Counted from the stretch's first letter, positions 22,980-35,211 are shown. The stretch is 64,000 bases of DNA from Metaphire vulgaris (GCA_018105865.1 CM030845.1:16542776-16606775), one strand, 5' to 3'. A program made the numbers and translations. The notes: a model not told the origin generated them from the letters alone.

Positions 22980-23121
22980 CAGAGGCCCAGGTACGACCTC
23001 CAATTGCAGCTGCGTTCCCGCGTTTGCCTTCAACAGCTGATTGGCTTCTGCGACGGTGACGTCATCGAGACCGACGCCATCTATCGACAGAAGATGGTCT
23101 CCCACATGCAGAGCCCCACAT
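22980..23121 (-). CDS. Grip: Grip coding exon 9: second half of PDZ3
   Basis: Phase 2 in, phase 0 out (CTG|gtgagg). It encodes CGALHVGDHLLSIDGVGLDD and the helix TVAEANQLLKANA, ending LEVVPGPL. GRIP1 PDZ3 has CGALHVGDHILSIDG and LEILPHHQ, almost identical at the start. Confidence 0.95.
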
Positions 23122-23287
23122 CTAAATAAAGCCACACAGAAGAAGACGACGTTCACACACACACACACACACAGTGGTCATCAGTTACCGTACTAAGCAG
23201 CGGTAAGCACATTAAACTGCTTGCATTGCTTTAAACTTACATGAAAACCAAAATAAAGCATGAAAGCCAATGACCAAAGACTGGAAG

Positions 23288-23812
<525 letters not shown>

Positions 23813-23884
23813 CATGGATTGCATGTTATTTTAAATGTAAGAATGGCCAGTCCTAGTGACACTGTTCAGGTCGTCATCTCTTAC

Positions 23885-24032
23885 CTGTCAGCGATGCTTG
23901 CAGGTGCAATGCGGTCGACGACAAGAACCGGTTTTCCGTGATAAAGAGCGCGAGTGAGAGTCACTCCGAGACTGCAGCCAGGCAGCTTGTCTATTTCGAC
24001 CAGCAGAGGGCCCGTTGCATTCTGAACAACCT
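23885..24032 (-). CDS. Grip: Grip coding exon 8: first half of PDZ3
   Basis: Phase 1 in, phase 2 out (AG|gtaaga). It encodes ATGPLLVEIDKLPGCSLGVT, then HGKPVLVVDRIAPASIADR. GRIP1 has [21 protein letters not shown] and IDKIKSASIADR. Confidence 0.95.
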
Positions 24033-24416
24033 CTACAACACACACAGGAGATTACATTACGATTACGGTCGTCAACAAAACATCGATGGCCAATAAATAG
24101 ATGATGAGATTCAAAATGAACTGACTGAAAAAGATCAACTGTCTCATTCAAGAACACAATTGGATCACGATCCGATTTTTCAGCACTGGCTTCATTTCAG
24201 CTGAACATTGAATTATCTTGTAAAGATGGAATTAACTGAATGATATTATGATACTCACAATAGTATTGGCTACAATAAGAGTAAATGCTTTAAAAATAAA
24301 CCTAAGTATTATAGAATGCTATATTGGTCATGCAGAGCTATTAGACTGTAAAATAAAGTATTGTAGAAATAGTGAGTACAGTAGGCCCAACTGAATGAGG
24401 CATTTATGATACATTG

Positions 24417-24508
24417 TATATATATATATATGTATATATATGTATATATATATATATAATATAATATAATATAATATAATATAATATAATATAATATAAT
24501 ATAATATA
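24417..24508. repeat. (TA)n and (TAATA)n tract
   Basis: AT-only repeat beside a partial copy of repeat C at 24,335-24,416. Confidence 0.93.
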
Positions 24509-24639
24509 CTGGTATATACACACCCCAAATTTATTTAAATGCCTATTCAACAACCCATAAAAGCAACAAATATTTCACCTCTATATTGCCTACAACAGCA
24601 CCATATCTATAATGTATTCAGAAGATTCCATATAGTTAG

Positions 24640-25470
24640 TTAGTTAGTTAATATGCCAACTTTATATGCGCTATAGTCCAGCAGGCCAAGATCAAGAGCG
24701 CTTTACAGATTACACTTAAATGAGATGTTAAACAAGTGCGTCTTGAGTCTGGTAGCAAACATTTCTAGACTAGTCGCGTTAGTCACAATGTCGGGCAGCG
24801 AATTCCAGAGGAGGGGATTCCCCCGGGTGAAAGACCTCTCCCCAAATTTCACTGTCTTAGATGGAGGGGGTACAACCAATTGGACCTGATTACATGAACT
24901 AAGCTGCCGCCGACAGTCAGTAAGCGATGGCCTATGCACAAGTTCAGCCAAGTAGACTGGGCAGGCGGGATCATTGAGGGCCCGGAATGTCAGGCAGCAT
25001 CGCTTGTAGATGATGCGCTCAGGGATGCGCAGCCAGTGCAGCTTGTCCTTGAGTAAGGGGGTGACGTGCTCGCCCCATCTGACACCGTAGATCATGCGGG
25101 CAGAAGCATTGAGGATCATCTGCAGACGGCTCAGTTGGGCATCTGGTAGGCCAAGGAGGATGCTGTTGCAGTAGTCGATCCTCGTAATGACAACGGCACG
25201 CACGAGTTGGATCGATGCCGACGTTGGAAGGTGCCGACGTATCGCCCTGATCCTCCGAAGCTGATAGAAGGAACTCCGAGTGACATTGCTGATGTGACCA
25301 TCGTGCGAAAGCGATTCATCTAACAGGACCCCGAGGAGGTGTACTTCAGCCGACGGTACAATTTCAATCCCGTCAATGACAAACGGTACACGGCTGAGCA
25401 AGTGCCTCCTCCTTAGAGATCCACAGCACTTCGGTTTTGTCGGGATTCAGTGCTGACGATTGACTTCAGT
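24640..25470 (-). pseudogene. CR1/L2-like LINE: C-terminal end of reverse transcriptase, frameshifted
   Basis: A 232-codon frame (25,401-24,703) reads VRAVVITRIDYCNSILLGLP and ends FATRLKTHLF, the conserved C-terminal region of CR1/L2-type LINEs. Just upstream, LNPDKTEVLWIS in another frame continues the protein, so there is one frameshift near 25,395. The 5' side is cut off at a (TA)n tract (25,478-25,554). A TAAC-type tail lies at 24,635-24,650. Antisense-independent: it is in the same direction as Grip, in intron 7. Confidence 0.85.
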
Positions 25471-25476
25471 CAATGT

Positions 25477-25477
<1 letters not shown>

Positions 25478-25554
<77 letters not shown>
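25478..25554. repeat. (TA)n tract
   Basis: Pure TA repeat at the truncation point of the LINE fragment. Confidence 0.97.
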
Positions 25555-25616
25555 ACAATTGCCAGATCTTAATTCTTATCAGTTACAAATTGCAACTAAA
25601 TCCAGCAAAAAGGAGG

Positions 25617-26013
25617 ATCCCGGTTTAGTGCAAAAGACGAATTTTCCCTCCAAAGCAAATCTTTTAATGCGCCGCATTTCTTCCGATTTTTCCGCATTGC
25701 GATTACGGCAATTTTACCCGACTGTTCACTATACTTTCTCCATACAGGATAGGCCTCTACACAGATCATATGCAGAGGACCAGCGCCTTTTCAGATGACC
25801 TGTTCTGCTCGTCAACCATTTGTTACGGGAAAATATGGTGAAGCACGTTAGGCCTACCGAAAATGTCGCCATTTTCGCATATATGGTCGCACTAAACTGC
25901 AATTTCCGCATATATGCGAGGTGAAGAAGTAGGAGCATAAATGGGAAATTTACGCACTTTTAGGACCTATTAGTCCTGAACTTTTCCCGGAAAATTCCCG
26001 CACTAAACCGGTA
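25617..26013. mobile_element. Possible inverted-repeat element
   Basis: CCGGTTTAGTGC at the left and GCACTAAACCGG at the right are exact inverses. Both ends are followed by a similar GCAAAAGACGAATTT block. No clear target duplication. Confidence 0.5.
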
Positions 26014-26221
26014 TGTCTAGCAAAAGACGAATTTTTCCTCCAAGTCCAGAGATTTATTTCCGGTATAGTATATAATAATGACTACCATATAATAATGACT
26101 CCCCAGTCTTTATTATATATATAATAATGACCGGGGAGTCATTATTATATATATCTAATAATGACTGGGGAGTCATTATTATATGGGAGTTAATATAATA
26201 TGCTACACCCGGGCTTCTTAC

Positions 26222-26364
26222 CCAACACAGAGACGTCGTATTCGACGAGGAGGACGGCGTCCTTCAGTTGCCGGAGAAGGCGAAGGACCTCGAGGAGCGT
26301 ATGATGTCCAACGCTGACTCTATTTATGGCAAGGACTCGATCGCCAATCTTCAGCGAACCTTCC
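26222..26364 (-). CDS. Grip: Grip coding exon 7: second half of PDZ2
   Basis: Phase 2 in, phase 1 out (G|gtaaga). It encodes EGSLKIGDRVLAINRVSVGH and the helix LLEVLRLLRQ, ending LLVEYDVSVL. GRIP1 has EGTIKPGDRLLSVDG and LLIEYDVSVM. Confidence 0.94.
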
Positions 26365-26668
26365 CTGTTCCAATAAAACAACAATTTCAGGAAAAAATCA
26401 CAAAAAATACAACGACTAAAAAGAACCATACATGAAATTTTAAAAATCAGATAAAAATCAGATGAAGAGGGGCAAGAAACAGTTTTCAGTCCAGCAGATA
26501 ATTTCTATACCATTTATGACAGCAAATAGGAAGTATTGCCCCTCCCCCAACTTCTACTACACATTTTTATCAGGAGTGGATTTTTTGAAGAGGAAATTCG
26601 CTTCTATTCCAACTAGTAGTGAAATACAACAGTTGTTTTTTCTTAAATCAAGTTCCTATGCTACGCAG

Positions 26669-26712
26669 ACAGACAGACAGACAGAAAGACAGACACAGAC
26701 AGACAGACAGAG
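26669..26712. repeat. (ACAG)n tract
   Basis: ACAG tetranucleotide repeat in Grip intron 6. Confidence 0.9.
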
Positions 26713-27461
26713 AGCAGTGTTCGTGGCTCTAGATCATCGGTCCACAAGTTCTTCAAACAAAACCAAGAAATTTTGCAGCACCTAGGGGACCACTCCTTCC
26801 CCTTCCATTTTCTCCATTTCTATTCCTCTTGCCTATAACTGAGTTCTGAATGGACACCAATGCCGTAAAATAGCAAGACATCACACCACAGCGCGGGTAA
26901 TTAACCCAGGACCATAACCCTTACATGATCAATTACAGCTCCTGCGCCAATGCATCTGTGAATAGAGCAAGTGGACGAAGGAGGTATTACAGGTATGGAC
27001 AGGTAGGCCTTTGTACCTGGTATGAAACGAACACGAAAAGCGGCATTTTAAACCGAAGCTCATGTCATAAATTTTACGCTATGAAAGAAACTTGTGGGTG
27101 AACTAAGATACCGTCGCGGGTCAAATTTGGTGCGCGGGATAGGATTTGCGTACAATGCTCTAACGTCAGCAGACGCTCATCTGCTGACATTTACGAATCC
27201 AACTCCATCTGACCTTAAAGGGCTGTGAGGAGAGACGCTCAGCAGAAGATCAAAATTGATCAGAACGTAATCCATCAACCAGTAATAAGGCAAAGGCAGT
27301 CTCATGTACTCGAACGAGCGTAGGGTCCGGCGCTGACCTCCGTGTACAAGGCAAACAACGACGCAGGTAGCTTATGCCAGAGCATACATTGCTTTCTCTA
27401 GACCGGCGTTTTACCTTTGCTGATACTAATATATCGACGCCTAAGCGACGAACGGTTTGGT

Positions 27462-27569
27462 TGGTCGTCGGCACCACGGCTAGATCCCGGATGGTCACCC
27501 ATCCAAGTACTAACCGCGCTCGATGTTGCTTAACTTCGGTGTTCTGACGGGAACTGGTCGCACAACGCC
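27462..27569 (-). ncRNA. 5S-rRNA-derived element (SINE3-like or 5S pseudogene)
   Basis: On the minus strand the internal promoter of 5S rRNA is clear: CACCGAAGTTAAGC, then GGTTAGTACTTGGATGGGTGACC (27,515-27,493), then CGGGATCTAGCCGTGGTGCC. The outer stem regions differ from animal 5S. This argues against a working rRNA gene and for a SINE head or pseudogene. One copy, in Grip intron 6. Confidence 0.8.
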
Positions 27570-28603
27570 AAGTATGCCGATTCAACCAGTAATACGAGTA
27601 TTAAATAAAGCATAACCAGCATGCATGCGACTGGCACAGAGTCAAACAGAGCAAAACCTGAACCAGTTTGATAATATCAAACACATGCTTCACAAATAAG
27701 GAACGTGAATGGAATATAGGATTACGACATATCCATTCAGTAGCAGCAGGGATCCTGGATTATTGCGTTGAGTCTACGCCAGTGGCTCCCAAGCTCTTCC
27801 AGCAGAAGGCTACAGTGTAAATCTACAATTTTCGGCACTTTAGCGGACCACAACGTCTAAAATTTAGACTATATAAGTCCTATCGATGATCCTGATCCGA
27901 ATTCTTATGACGAAAAATCCATTCCATTCACAGGCAATCTAAATGTTTATAAAATTATCAAAATCTAGATTCTAGAATGCTGCAGATCTCACATCATTGC
28001 AACTTTCATTTAGTTATTATTAATTAAATTCAGGGCTTTTTGCAAAAAATATTTTCCGGAACGCAATAGTCAGAAGTCACTGGTCGACACGACGTGGCGG
28101 CCAAACAGTTACTATTATGATTATAATCAATACAACATTAAAGTCAAACATAGAAAATTTAGAACTACATCGGTTCTCTATTTTCTATTTATGAATTTAA
28201 TGTTGCAAAAAAAATACCAGTCTTCAGATTTTCCGGAATGCCGTTCCGCCTCTTTCCGGCACAAAAAAGCCCTGATTAAATTATTAAAAAGCAGTACATA
28301 AGATAGTGAGGTCTCTCTGTCCGCTATCTAAGAGCTAATGGCCCGCGGGCCGTGGTTTGATAAGGATATGAAATGGATGAATCAACAAGACTAGTATTTC
28401 TTATCTACTAATAACTATCGAATGCCCTTTATCCTGAATGTACAGGTAATCAGTCTTGCCTCCATTGGCTTAAACTTGGACAAAAAGTGGGGTATGCCCA
28501 ACCCATATAGCTTACCCTTTCCCTAAGGTAGCCACTCAAAAAGTGGGGGATGTGCTCTCGAGCCTAGAGAGACCTAATAGAAGTGTAGGCGTGTTGTGCT
28601 TGC

Positions 28604-28769
28604 CTTTCAGCGGGACTGCCGGGTCTTATCTGAGTGATGGTCAGCGGGCGGGTCTTCCTTGGGTCGGTGCTCGACCCTCCGCGCAGCGTCAGTCCCAACG
28701 TCCCGTGATCGGTTTCTCTCGTCAGACGAATCTCGATCCGTCGACAGACGACGGAAAATGTCGTCTGAT
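28604..28769 (-). CDS. Grip: Grip coding exon 6: first half of PDZ2
   Basis: Phase 1 in, phase 2 out. It encodes VVCRRIEIRLTRETDHGTLG and TRPLTITQIRPGSPAER. GRIP1 has VTLHKEGNTFGFVIRGG and SRPVVITCVRPGGPADR. The donor is AG|gcaagc, a GC rather than GT intron start; joined to exon 7 it gives the expected R-EGSL. Confidence 0.93.
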
Positions 28770-30194
28770 CTGAAAACACAGAACTCCAAATGGCAACGGA
28801 TCATTGGCGTAGCTACGGAGGATAACACGGGGCCAGCCCTCCCCAGCCACCACACCACCACCCCCATTCGGGCTGGGACAGGTTGTGGGATTTGTGCAAA
28901 ACCGTGGAGTAAATTTAGGGGGAGGTAGTTTGAGAATGAACAAAAGAAGTTCAAGGCGTTTGACATCAACACGACGACGTTTTTTGCTCGTTTGACGAGA
29001 CTTTGTTCACCCAAACCGGGGGTGTCAAAACCTTGACCCGCGGGTCAAATCTTGATTTTATTTGGCCCGCGAAAATATTTAGGTTCTAAAAATTTGTCCT
29101 AAAAGTTTATGCGTGAAATCTTGTTTGGTTTGAGAAATTGGCTTGATGTAGAATCTCTTTGGGTTTTAAAAATTGCTTTTATGTAGACTCGTAGATCCTG
29201 TGTACTGCTGGCGTGACAACTGGAAGAGCACAAATCTTTTTTGGCTTTGATCAGTTTCGTTGGTGATGTTGACTGAACCAGTACATCGACTCGTTATATC
29301 AACGTCGGGAGATTACTACCGTTATACAGTATACTCGCCTAGGATACTTGCGTTAATTAGTAAAACCATCAGCAAATTTGCGAATAGCTTTGGCGGCAGA
29401 TTTAAAACCAGACATTCAATGACATTGCTAAACTAATGAAAAAAATAAACAATGTCACGTCTCATCAGCTTCCACATCTACATCGACCGTCATCTAACTT
29501 TATATGTTTTCAATTTGATCTTCACTTCTTTGCCATTAACAGAGTTTGAAATCTAACTGTTTCTGTTAGACATGACTAGAATATGGTTTATCATAGCTAC
29601 AACAATAGGTTGTAATCAATGTAAATAATGTAATGATTGAATGGCCTTTAATAATTTCCTCATTTTCCTTCAGATTTTTAGATGGCTCAGATTTTGGAAT
29701 ATAATAATTATTGACAAGTATTTCTGCATTTGGCCCGCGAGGACATGGGAGACATGTCATTTGCCCCTCCGCCCAAAAAGTCTTGATGACTGTTTGCTTT
29801 TTATTTGTTTTCGTTTGCTTTTGTTTCATTTGTGTTTTGCTGCAGCAAGCACAAAATAAATAAATAAAATTATATATCAAGACGACGAGACAACCAGAGT
29901 TGCAGTGGGTCTCCGTCTTGGCGCTTTCATTTGCGAGCGGCATCTCTGTCCCTGTGGCGAGCAGGTCCAGGAGAATGGTTCCCACGGACTCTCCTGCAAA
30001 CTCGGACCAGGTGGCCTTGCACGTCACTCGATGCTCAGTGACGTAGTCTACCGGGCTCTGGTACGAGCTGGCATACCATCGGTCAAGGAACCGCCCGGTC
30101 TTCTCAGATCCGATGGAAAGAGACCGGACGGGATGACCATGATTCCGTGGCAAGCCGGCCTCTGCCTGGTGTGGGACGTCACAGTGGCAGACAC

Positions 30195-30374
30195 ACAGTG
30201 TTTATTCTAGCCACCTTGACATTGGGAGGATTTTGAAATGTTTGGGGGGACAAGGTCTGAGTCTCCACACTTTTGGGGGAAAATTTCCATCCTCCCAACC
30301 AACAAATAAAAAATTTTGGGGTGAATTTTAAAACTTGGGGGGATTCTCCCAGAGAAGGCCTAGAATAAACACTG
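30195..30374. mobile_element. hAT-like MITE, CAGTGTTTATTCTAG family
   Basis: ACAGTGTTTATTCTAG and CCTAGAATAAACACTG are inverted ends. Flanks gcagacac and gcagacag match 7 of 8. It interrupts the retrotransposon remnant between VADT and VAATHL. Confidence 0.82.
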
Positions 30375-30439
30375 GCAGACAGTCGCTGCCACTCATCTGC
30401 CATTGACGTCTCTCTCTCCAGGAGCCGCTGCTGAAGCAG

Positions 30440-30623
30440 CACTGTTTAATCTAGGCCGTTTCCGGGGGAAATTGCCCTTTCCCCCGGAAATTTCAAATCC
30501 CTCGAAAATTTTGGAATAGTACATGGACTAACAGCGGCCCCTAGCACAATTCCCCCGGCTTTGTCAGTTCCCCCCGGCCTTTTCAGTTTCCCCCCGGAGT
30601 CCAGGAGTCTAGATTAAACACTG
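30440..30623. mobile_element. hAT-like MITE, CACTGTTTAATCTAG family, perfect target duplication
   Basis: CACTGTTTAATCTAGGCC and CTAGATTAAACACTG are inverted ends. The direct repeat tgaagcag flanks both sides (30,432-30,439 and 30,624-30,631). It is related to a segment at 44,430-44,495. Confidence 0.9.
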
Positions 30624-30978
30624 TGAAGCAGCATCAGTCAGAAAAATCGCCAAAGCAGTGACCTGTCGCCCGATTACTTATTCAAGTTATTCTTGCCATT
30701 GGCCTTCGAGACTCTTGGTCCAATCAGTCACGACACACTCATTTTCATAAAAGAGTTGGGTCGTCATCTTTCCGTTCTTTCCGGAGACACAAGGGAGAGA
30801 AGTTTTTTGCTCCAAAGCATTTCCATGACTGTACAACAATTAAATGCGATTTCTTTCCAAGGAACTTTCTCTGCTTCTGATCCGGATCAAGACACGAGCT
30901 GCAGTATATAGGCCTATTTATCTGTCTCCGGACACTTTTTGTAATATGTCCCTCGGGAACTAAGTACCAGGGGCATAA

Positions 30979-30984
<6 letters not shown>

Positions 30985-31021
<37 letters not shown>

Positions 31022-31036
31022 CCTATATATATACAC
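30985..31036. repeat. (TA)n tract
   Basis: TA repeat 13 nt downstream of the exon 5 donor. Another lies at 31,397-31,435. Confidence 0.95.
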
Positions 31037-31048
31037 GAAACTGCGTAC

Positions 31049-31197
31049 GGGGATCTGGGAGACTGTAGAGCAGTTCAAGTACTGTGCGTTGATTGGACGA
31101 ATTCTGCAACATGTTGACGATTTCGAAATGTTTCAGGAGTGTTGCGTCAACTCCATTGACTGACATCAACAGATCCCCAACTTCAAGCAGATCACTC
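31049..31197 (-). CDS. Grip: Grip coding exon 5: second half of PDZ1
   Basis: Phase 2 in, phase 1 out (C|gtacgc). It encodes SDLLEVGDLLMSVNGVDATL and TVLELLYSLPDP. GRIP1 has SDQLDVGDYIKAVNG and VVLEVEYELPP. Confidence 0.92.
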
Positions 31198-31397
31198 CTG
31201 ACAGAAGCGAATGACAATGTTGGCGGTCAATCAAGTTCACAATCAGCAATCAAAATTATTTATTGATTCATTAATCATTAATTATATGGAACAGTGACAT
31301 ACCGGGCTGCAAAATGGGGTTCAGATTTCAGAAATTGTTCATATCAGGGTCTAGAACTTGCCAAAGAACTAATTCATACTGACAACTTACTAAAATA

Positions 31398-31438
<41 letters not shown>

Positions 31439-31549
31439 CGTGGTTTGGTGCCCATAGTTTATCTGCCCTAAAGGGGCAATGTCTGCACTTTCATTGTTTC
31501 ACGGAACCCTAAAACAGGGTACGAGGCATAACAGGATAGAAGTGACAAG

Positions 31550-31789
31550 CAGTGGCGTAGCGTGGTCTCGTGCCGCCCATGGCTCCTGGAAAAATGCCGC
31601 CCCAACCTCCTCCTATTATAACTGACAAGCAAAAAAGGTCGTCGCGGCCGAATTTGCCGCCCCTTCGCTAAAACTCTCCGACAACCTGACAAGCAAAAAA
31701 AAGGTAATCGCCGCTCAATTTGCCGCCCCCCTCGTGTCTGCCGCCCATGGCTCGAGCCATAGTATAGCCATTGGCACGCTACGCTACTG
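31550..31789. mobile_element. hAT MITE with perfect 8-bp target duplication
   Basis: CAGTGGCGTAGCGTGG and GGCACGCTACGCTACTG are inverted ends. gtgacaag flanks both sides (31,542-31,549 and 31,790-31,797). It contains two GACAAGCAAAAAAGG units. Confidence 0.92.
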
Positions 31790-32029
31790 GTGACAAGGGC
31801 CTTTAGACTCGTCGTGTTAAGTGGCATTTAAGAAATACTTTGTTCATGATACTGCGCCAAAGAGGCGGCAATAATGACAAAAAGAAAAGGAAGAAGAAAT
31901 AGAATGGATGAAGGCTGAGAAAACGAGAGGGGAAAGTGCACTGAATACAATACGCCCATGCATCATTTGTTTACAACGCAACAGCAGCAGCAGCAGCAGC
32001 AGCCCTGAGAGCCACAATCAATCAATCAC

Positions 32030-32093
32030 CTGTAGGCGATGCCATCTGGTTTCATGTAAGCCACTCGAGGTGGACTGTCTTTATCAACTCCGC
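32030..32093 (-). CDS. Grip: Grip coding exon 4: central PDZ1
   Basis: 64 nt, phase 1 in and phase 2 out (AG|gtgatt). It encodes GVDKDSPPRVAYMKPDGIAY and R. GRIP1 has [21 protein letters not shown]. A (CAG)n run lies just beyond at 31,980-32,001. Confidence 0.92.
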
Positions 32094-32182
32094 CTGCAAT
32101 CAATTCAAGAGTAAATCAAGACACAAAATACAGAGAACAACCAAATTCGCGATTAAATAATGCAAGACTCCACTGAATTCAA

Positions 32183-32440
32183 CAGTGGCTTGCCTAGAGT
32201 ATGGCAGGTAGGATAGATACCCTGGGCACCCAAAAAATATCTGACTTTGTTTTATTCAGCAAAGAAAGAGAAGAAACTGAAAGAGAACTGACTTTGAGCA
32301 CGACAGAGACCAGTTTGCATCAGCAGAAGAGCAAGAAACGTGCATCTGTAGTTTTAACCTTGTGTCAATCAAATTCCTTGATTTGCTAATTTTCCGACCC
32401 CCTCCTGTCATGGCAACCAAATACCCTAGGTACACCCCTG
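32183..32440. mobile_element. hAT-like MITE, same family as 15,084
   Basis: Starts CAGTGGCTTGCCTAGAG and ends CCCTAGGTACACCCCTG. No matching flanks. Confidence 0.7.
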
Positions 32441-32565
32441 CTATTTTACCATCATAAGATTCCGATTAGTGACATATAGTGACATAGCAGTCAACCAGTT
32501 TTTGTTTTGTTTTATGTGCATTCACTTCATCTAAACAGAAAGTTTGATTATATAATAGAACATGC

Positions 32566-33150
32566 ATGAACGTTTAGCCTTTCAAGCAAAATTTTCCGTT
32601 GCGCTGCGTCTTAACTCACTTTGTCGCAGTTGCCTCTATAATCTCCGTCGGCTCAGAGCCATTCGGCGTACATTAGACATGCCATCAGCTTCTACAATCT
32701 ACATTGCTTCATGCTTTTTTTGCTCTAGGCTCGACTACTGTGCTTCACGTTTTCCAGTTGGTTCTTCGTTCGGCAGTCGGGATGATTGCTAGTGTCACAA
32801 GATGTGATCACATTAGGCCAAGTGAATATATGATGATGTCTGTTCTACACTGGCTGCCTTATCCTACCCGAGTTACCCGAGTTAAGTTTCGTGTTTTGAG
32901 AGCGGTTGAACTTTCTCATAGTCATTGGTACGGCTCCTTCATATGTGCTACAGTAGTAACTCCATCCTCTTAGCTCTGTCCCTGGTTGCCCATGTCTTCG
33001 GTCCTCAGTCCAGGGTCTCCTCAGTGTGCCCTAACTTCCAAAGCATGCACGAACTTCCTTGTTCCTGAAACGAAGTTTCGAGCCAGTTGGTCTTATCGTC
33101 TGGAATGTCTTTGAGTCCCTTTGACCCCAATATATACGTAATTTAGCAAC
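32566..33150 (+). pseudogene. CR1/L2-like LINE fragment, degenerate
   Basis: Reads YNLRRLRAIRRTLDMPSAS and SRLDYCASRF, then after frameshifts VLHWLP, close to the reverse-transcriptase C-terminal region of the LINEs at 24,703 and 56,187. Many stops. Opposite in direction to Grip, in intron 3. Confidence 0.75.
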
Positions 33151-33474
33151 TGCTGATTTTATGGTCCTTTTTTTGAAAAGACTTCAAGCTTTTTTCTTTA
33201 TGGACAGGGCGCGATTTGCGGGGGGAAAGGGGGAATCTTCCCCCACTGCCAAACTGCATCTCCCTACTGCTACATCCCCCACCACTACATCCCCCCACTG
33301 CTACATTTCCCAACAACTACATCCCCCCAAGCTCGACATATTCCTCCCCCACCGCACCCTGTTTATGGATATGCAAGCAATCGCAGCGGGAGCGATTCTG
33401 AGTGATTCTTTAGAAGATATATACAAATATTGTGCTACATTAGTCACATTACATTAACAATTATCAGGTTTCAA

Positions 33475-33665
33475 CAGTGACGGCTCCACAGGGGGATCCG
33501 GGGATCGGGGACCGTGCCCCCCTATTGGGTGTCTGACCCCATGCAGTGGCCCCCTGTTGGGACCCTATACTTAATGCTACATACATAACAACAAATGGTT
33601 GGCCCCATGATTAGAAGTTGCCACCCCAACGGGCCCCCACTTGCCAAATCCTGGAGCCGCCACTG
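33475..33665. mobile_element. hAT MITE (191 bp) with perfect 8-bp target duplication
   Basis: CAGTGACGGCTCCACAG and CCTGGAGCCGCCACTG are inverted ends. ggtttcaa flanks both sides (33,467-33,474 and 33,666-33,673). The sister copy is at 49,887-50,078. Confidence 0.93.
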
Positions 33666-34235
33666 GGTTTCAAGCGCTTGTTTACGAGACTTTAAAGTTT
33701 AAATCCTTAACCCGAGGAGCGTGTCTCAATAGTAATACAGATTCAAAACAAAGAAGAAAACGCAACGAACAACTTCTAACGGCAGCGATTTTTCAACATC
33801 TGTAGACAGCAACACGAATGCAGCGCATGTGGGCATAGTGGACCACACACGTAGTTCGTATCACGGGCATTTCTCAATGGTGTCAGAGCCACTCTCTCAG
33901 AAACCGTTTAAAACATCAGTTAAACGCTAAAGCATTCAATGGCCGTAAGTCGAATGGGAGTAAAGCCGAATGATCCGCCGTAAAGCCAATAATTGTTGAA
34001 GATGTTTACAAATGTCGCAAGAGCAGCTTCAAAACAGTTCCGTCCGATTCACGTTTCTCAAAGAGATGCCAAAAAACACCTAAGAACACCTGTGGGGCGT
34101 TGTCATAATGGGGGAGGAGGGGAATATATTTCAAAGCAGTTGCGTTAAATTGGACAACAGCTCTGGTAGGCCTACTTATGATGGTAATCTTGAAATCATG
34201 CGTTCGATTCGCATAAGAGGTTAAATGTTGGAGGC

Positions 34236-34380
34236 GGAAGATGGCAGAGTGGATCACCCGCTGGAGTGGGACGCCGACGGGGCGAGGTTCAAGCCCCGTT
34301 AGCGCCCCCTAGATAGTTGTTTTCACACAGGCAGCGATGCCTCCTAGGCCACTCTAAATCATGCTATAGATTTTTACAGG
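34236..34380 (+). repeat. tRNA-derived SINE, copy 1
   Basis: Pol III A-box TGGCAGAGTGG at 34,242-34,252 and B-box GGTTCAAGCCC at 34,286-34,296, spaced as in tRNAs. The start GGAAGATGGCAGA and the GGCAAGC/GGGACGC core match the copy at 58,424. It is not a tRNA gene: arms do not close into a normal cloverleaf by eye. Confidence 0.7.
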
Positions 34381-35211
34381 TTACTGAGGTCAGTAGAGAT
34401 TTTTCACCACAATGGTTCAAAGACTAAATGTAAAATCTATTTATTTTATAATTAACAAATCCGACAAAATTATTCTAAGGATAAGAAAGGGAAATTTTAT
34501 TGGGCATTGTGAGCACGAAGGAAATTGTTCGTAAAATCCTCAGTCAACTGACAATTCCTGACATAGATTGTCTGCATGACTGCGTCCAAAACTTCTATAC
34601 GAGGTGAGAAAAGACTTCAAAAGGGATTAGTGAGGCAATAGCGAGAATATCCAATGAGTCAATTAGAACACGAAGTGCTTTGTATCATGACATGCAGTTG
34701 CTACAAATGAAACGTGTTGCAGACAACCTGAAGATAGGCGTATTTGGGGAGGGGGTTCTTTCAGCTTCACTTGTAGCGAGTTCTATCAAGATTGGTCAAC
34801 CTTTGACAAAGTTATATCCAAATTAAAAAGGGCGCGGAATTTATTGGGCCACAGTGTACATGTAGCTCATCGTGAATAATTGCAATATAAGTTTAGATGT
34901 GCCCCATTTCGAACGCTGTAGAGCAAAATCGAGATAGGCTATATTGACTCTTATAGGAAGATTTGAAGCAATGAAGATGGACACACGTGGCTCCGTCTCT
35001 GAGGATTTTCTCAATACGTGAACATTTTGCACATCTACTGTATATACGCCACTGTTCAATACTCCTTCCATTGGCTTCTGCCACGCATTGAATCATTTCT
35101 CTAATGCCAGATTAGCAGACAGGTTGAACAAATTAGATGAAAAGACATCAGTGTGAATGCATTTCAAAGTAAAATATAAGTACAATGGGATATTAGATTA
35201 GAAAGTGAGAA

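Larger units (their letters stand above)
29878..30911 (+). pseudogene. Retrotransposon ORF C-terminal remnant broken by two hAT MITEs
   Basis: Frames in order read QDDETTRVAVGLRLGAF, HGLSCKLGPGG, GKRPDGMTMIPW and VWDVTVADT. After the first insertion comes TVAATHLPLTSLSPGAAAEA, after the second EAASVRKIAK, then a frameshift and FETLGPISHDTLIFIKELG. This block follows the RT domain in a retrotransposon type common in marine invertebrates; I cannot name the clade surely. Both ends are lost. Confidence 0.8.

Noticed and set aside
34236..34306. True tRNA gene (also 58,424-58,497)
   Set aside because: A- and B-boxes present, but no good acceptor stem or anticodon arm; better explained as SINE heads.
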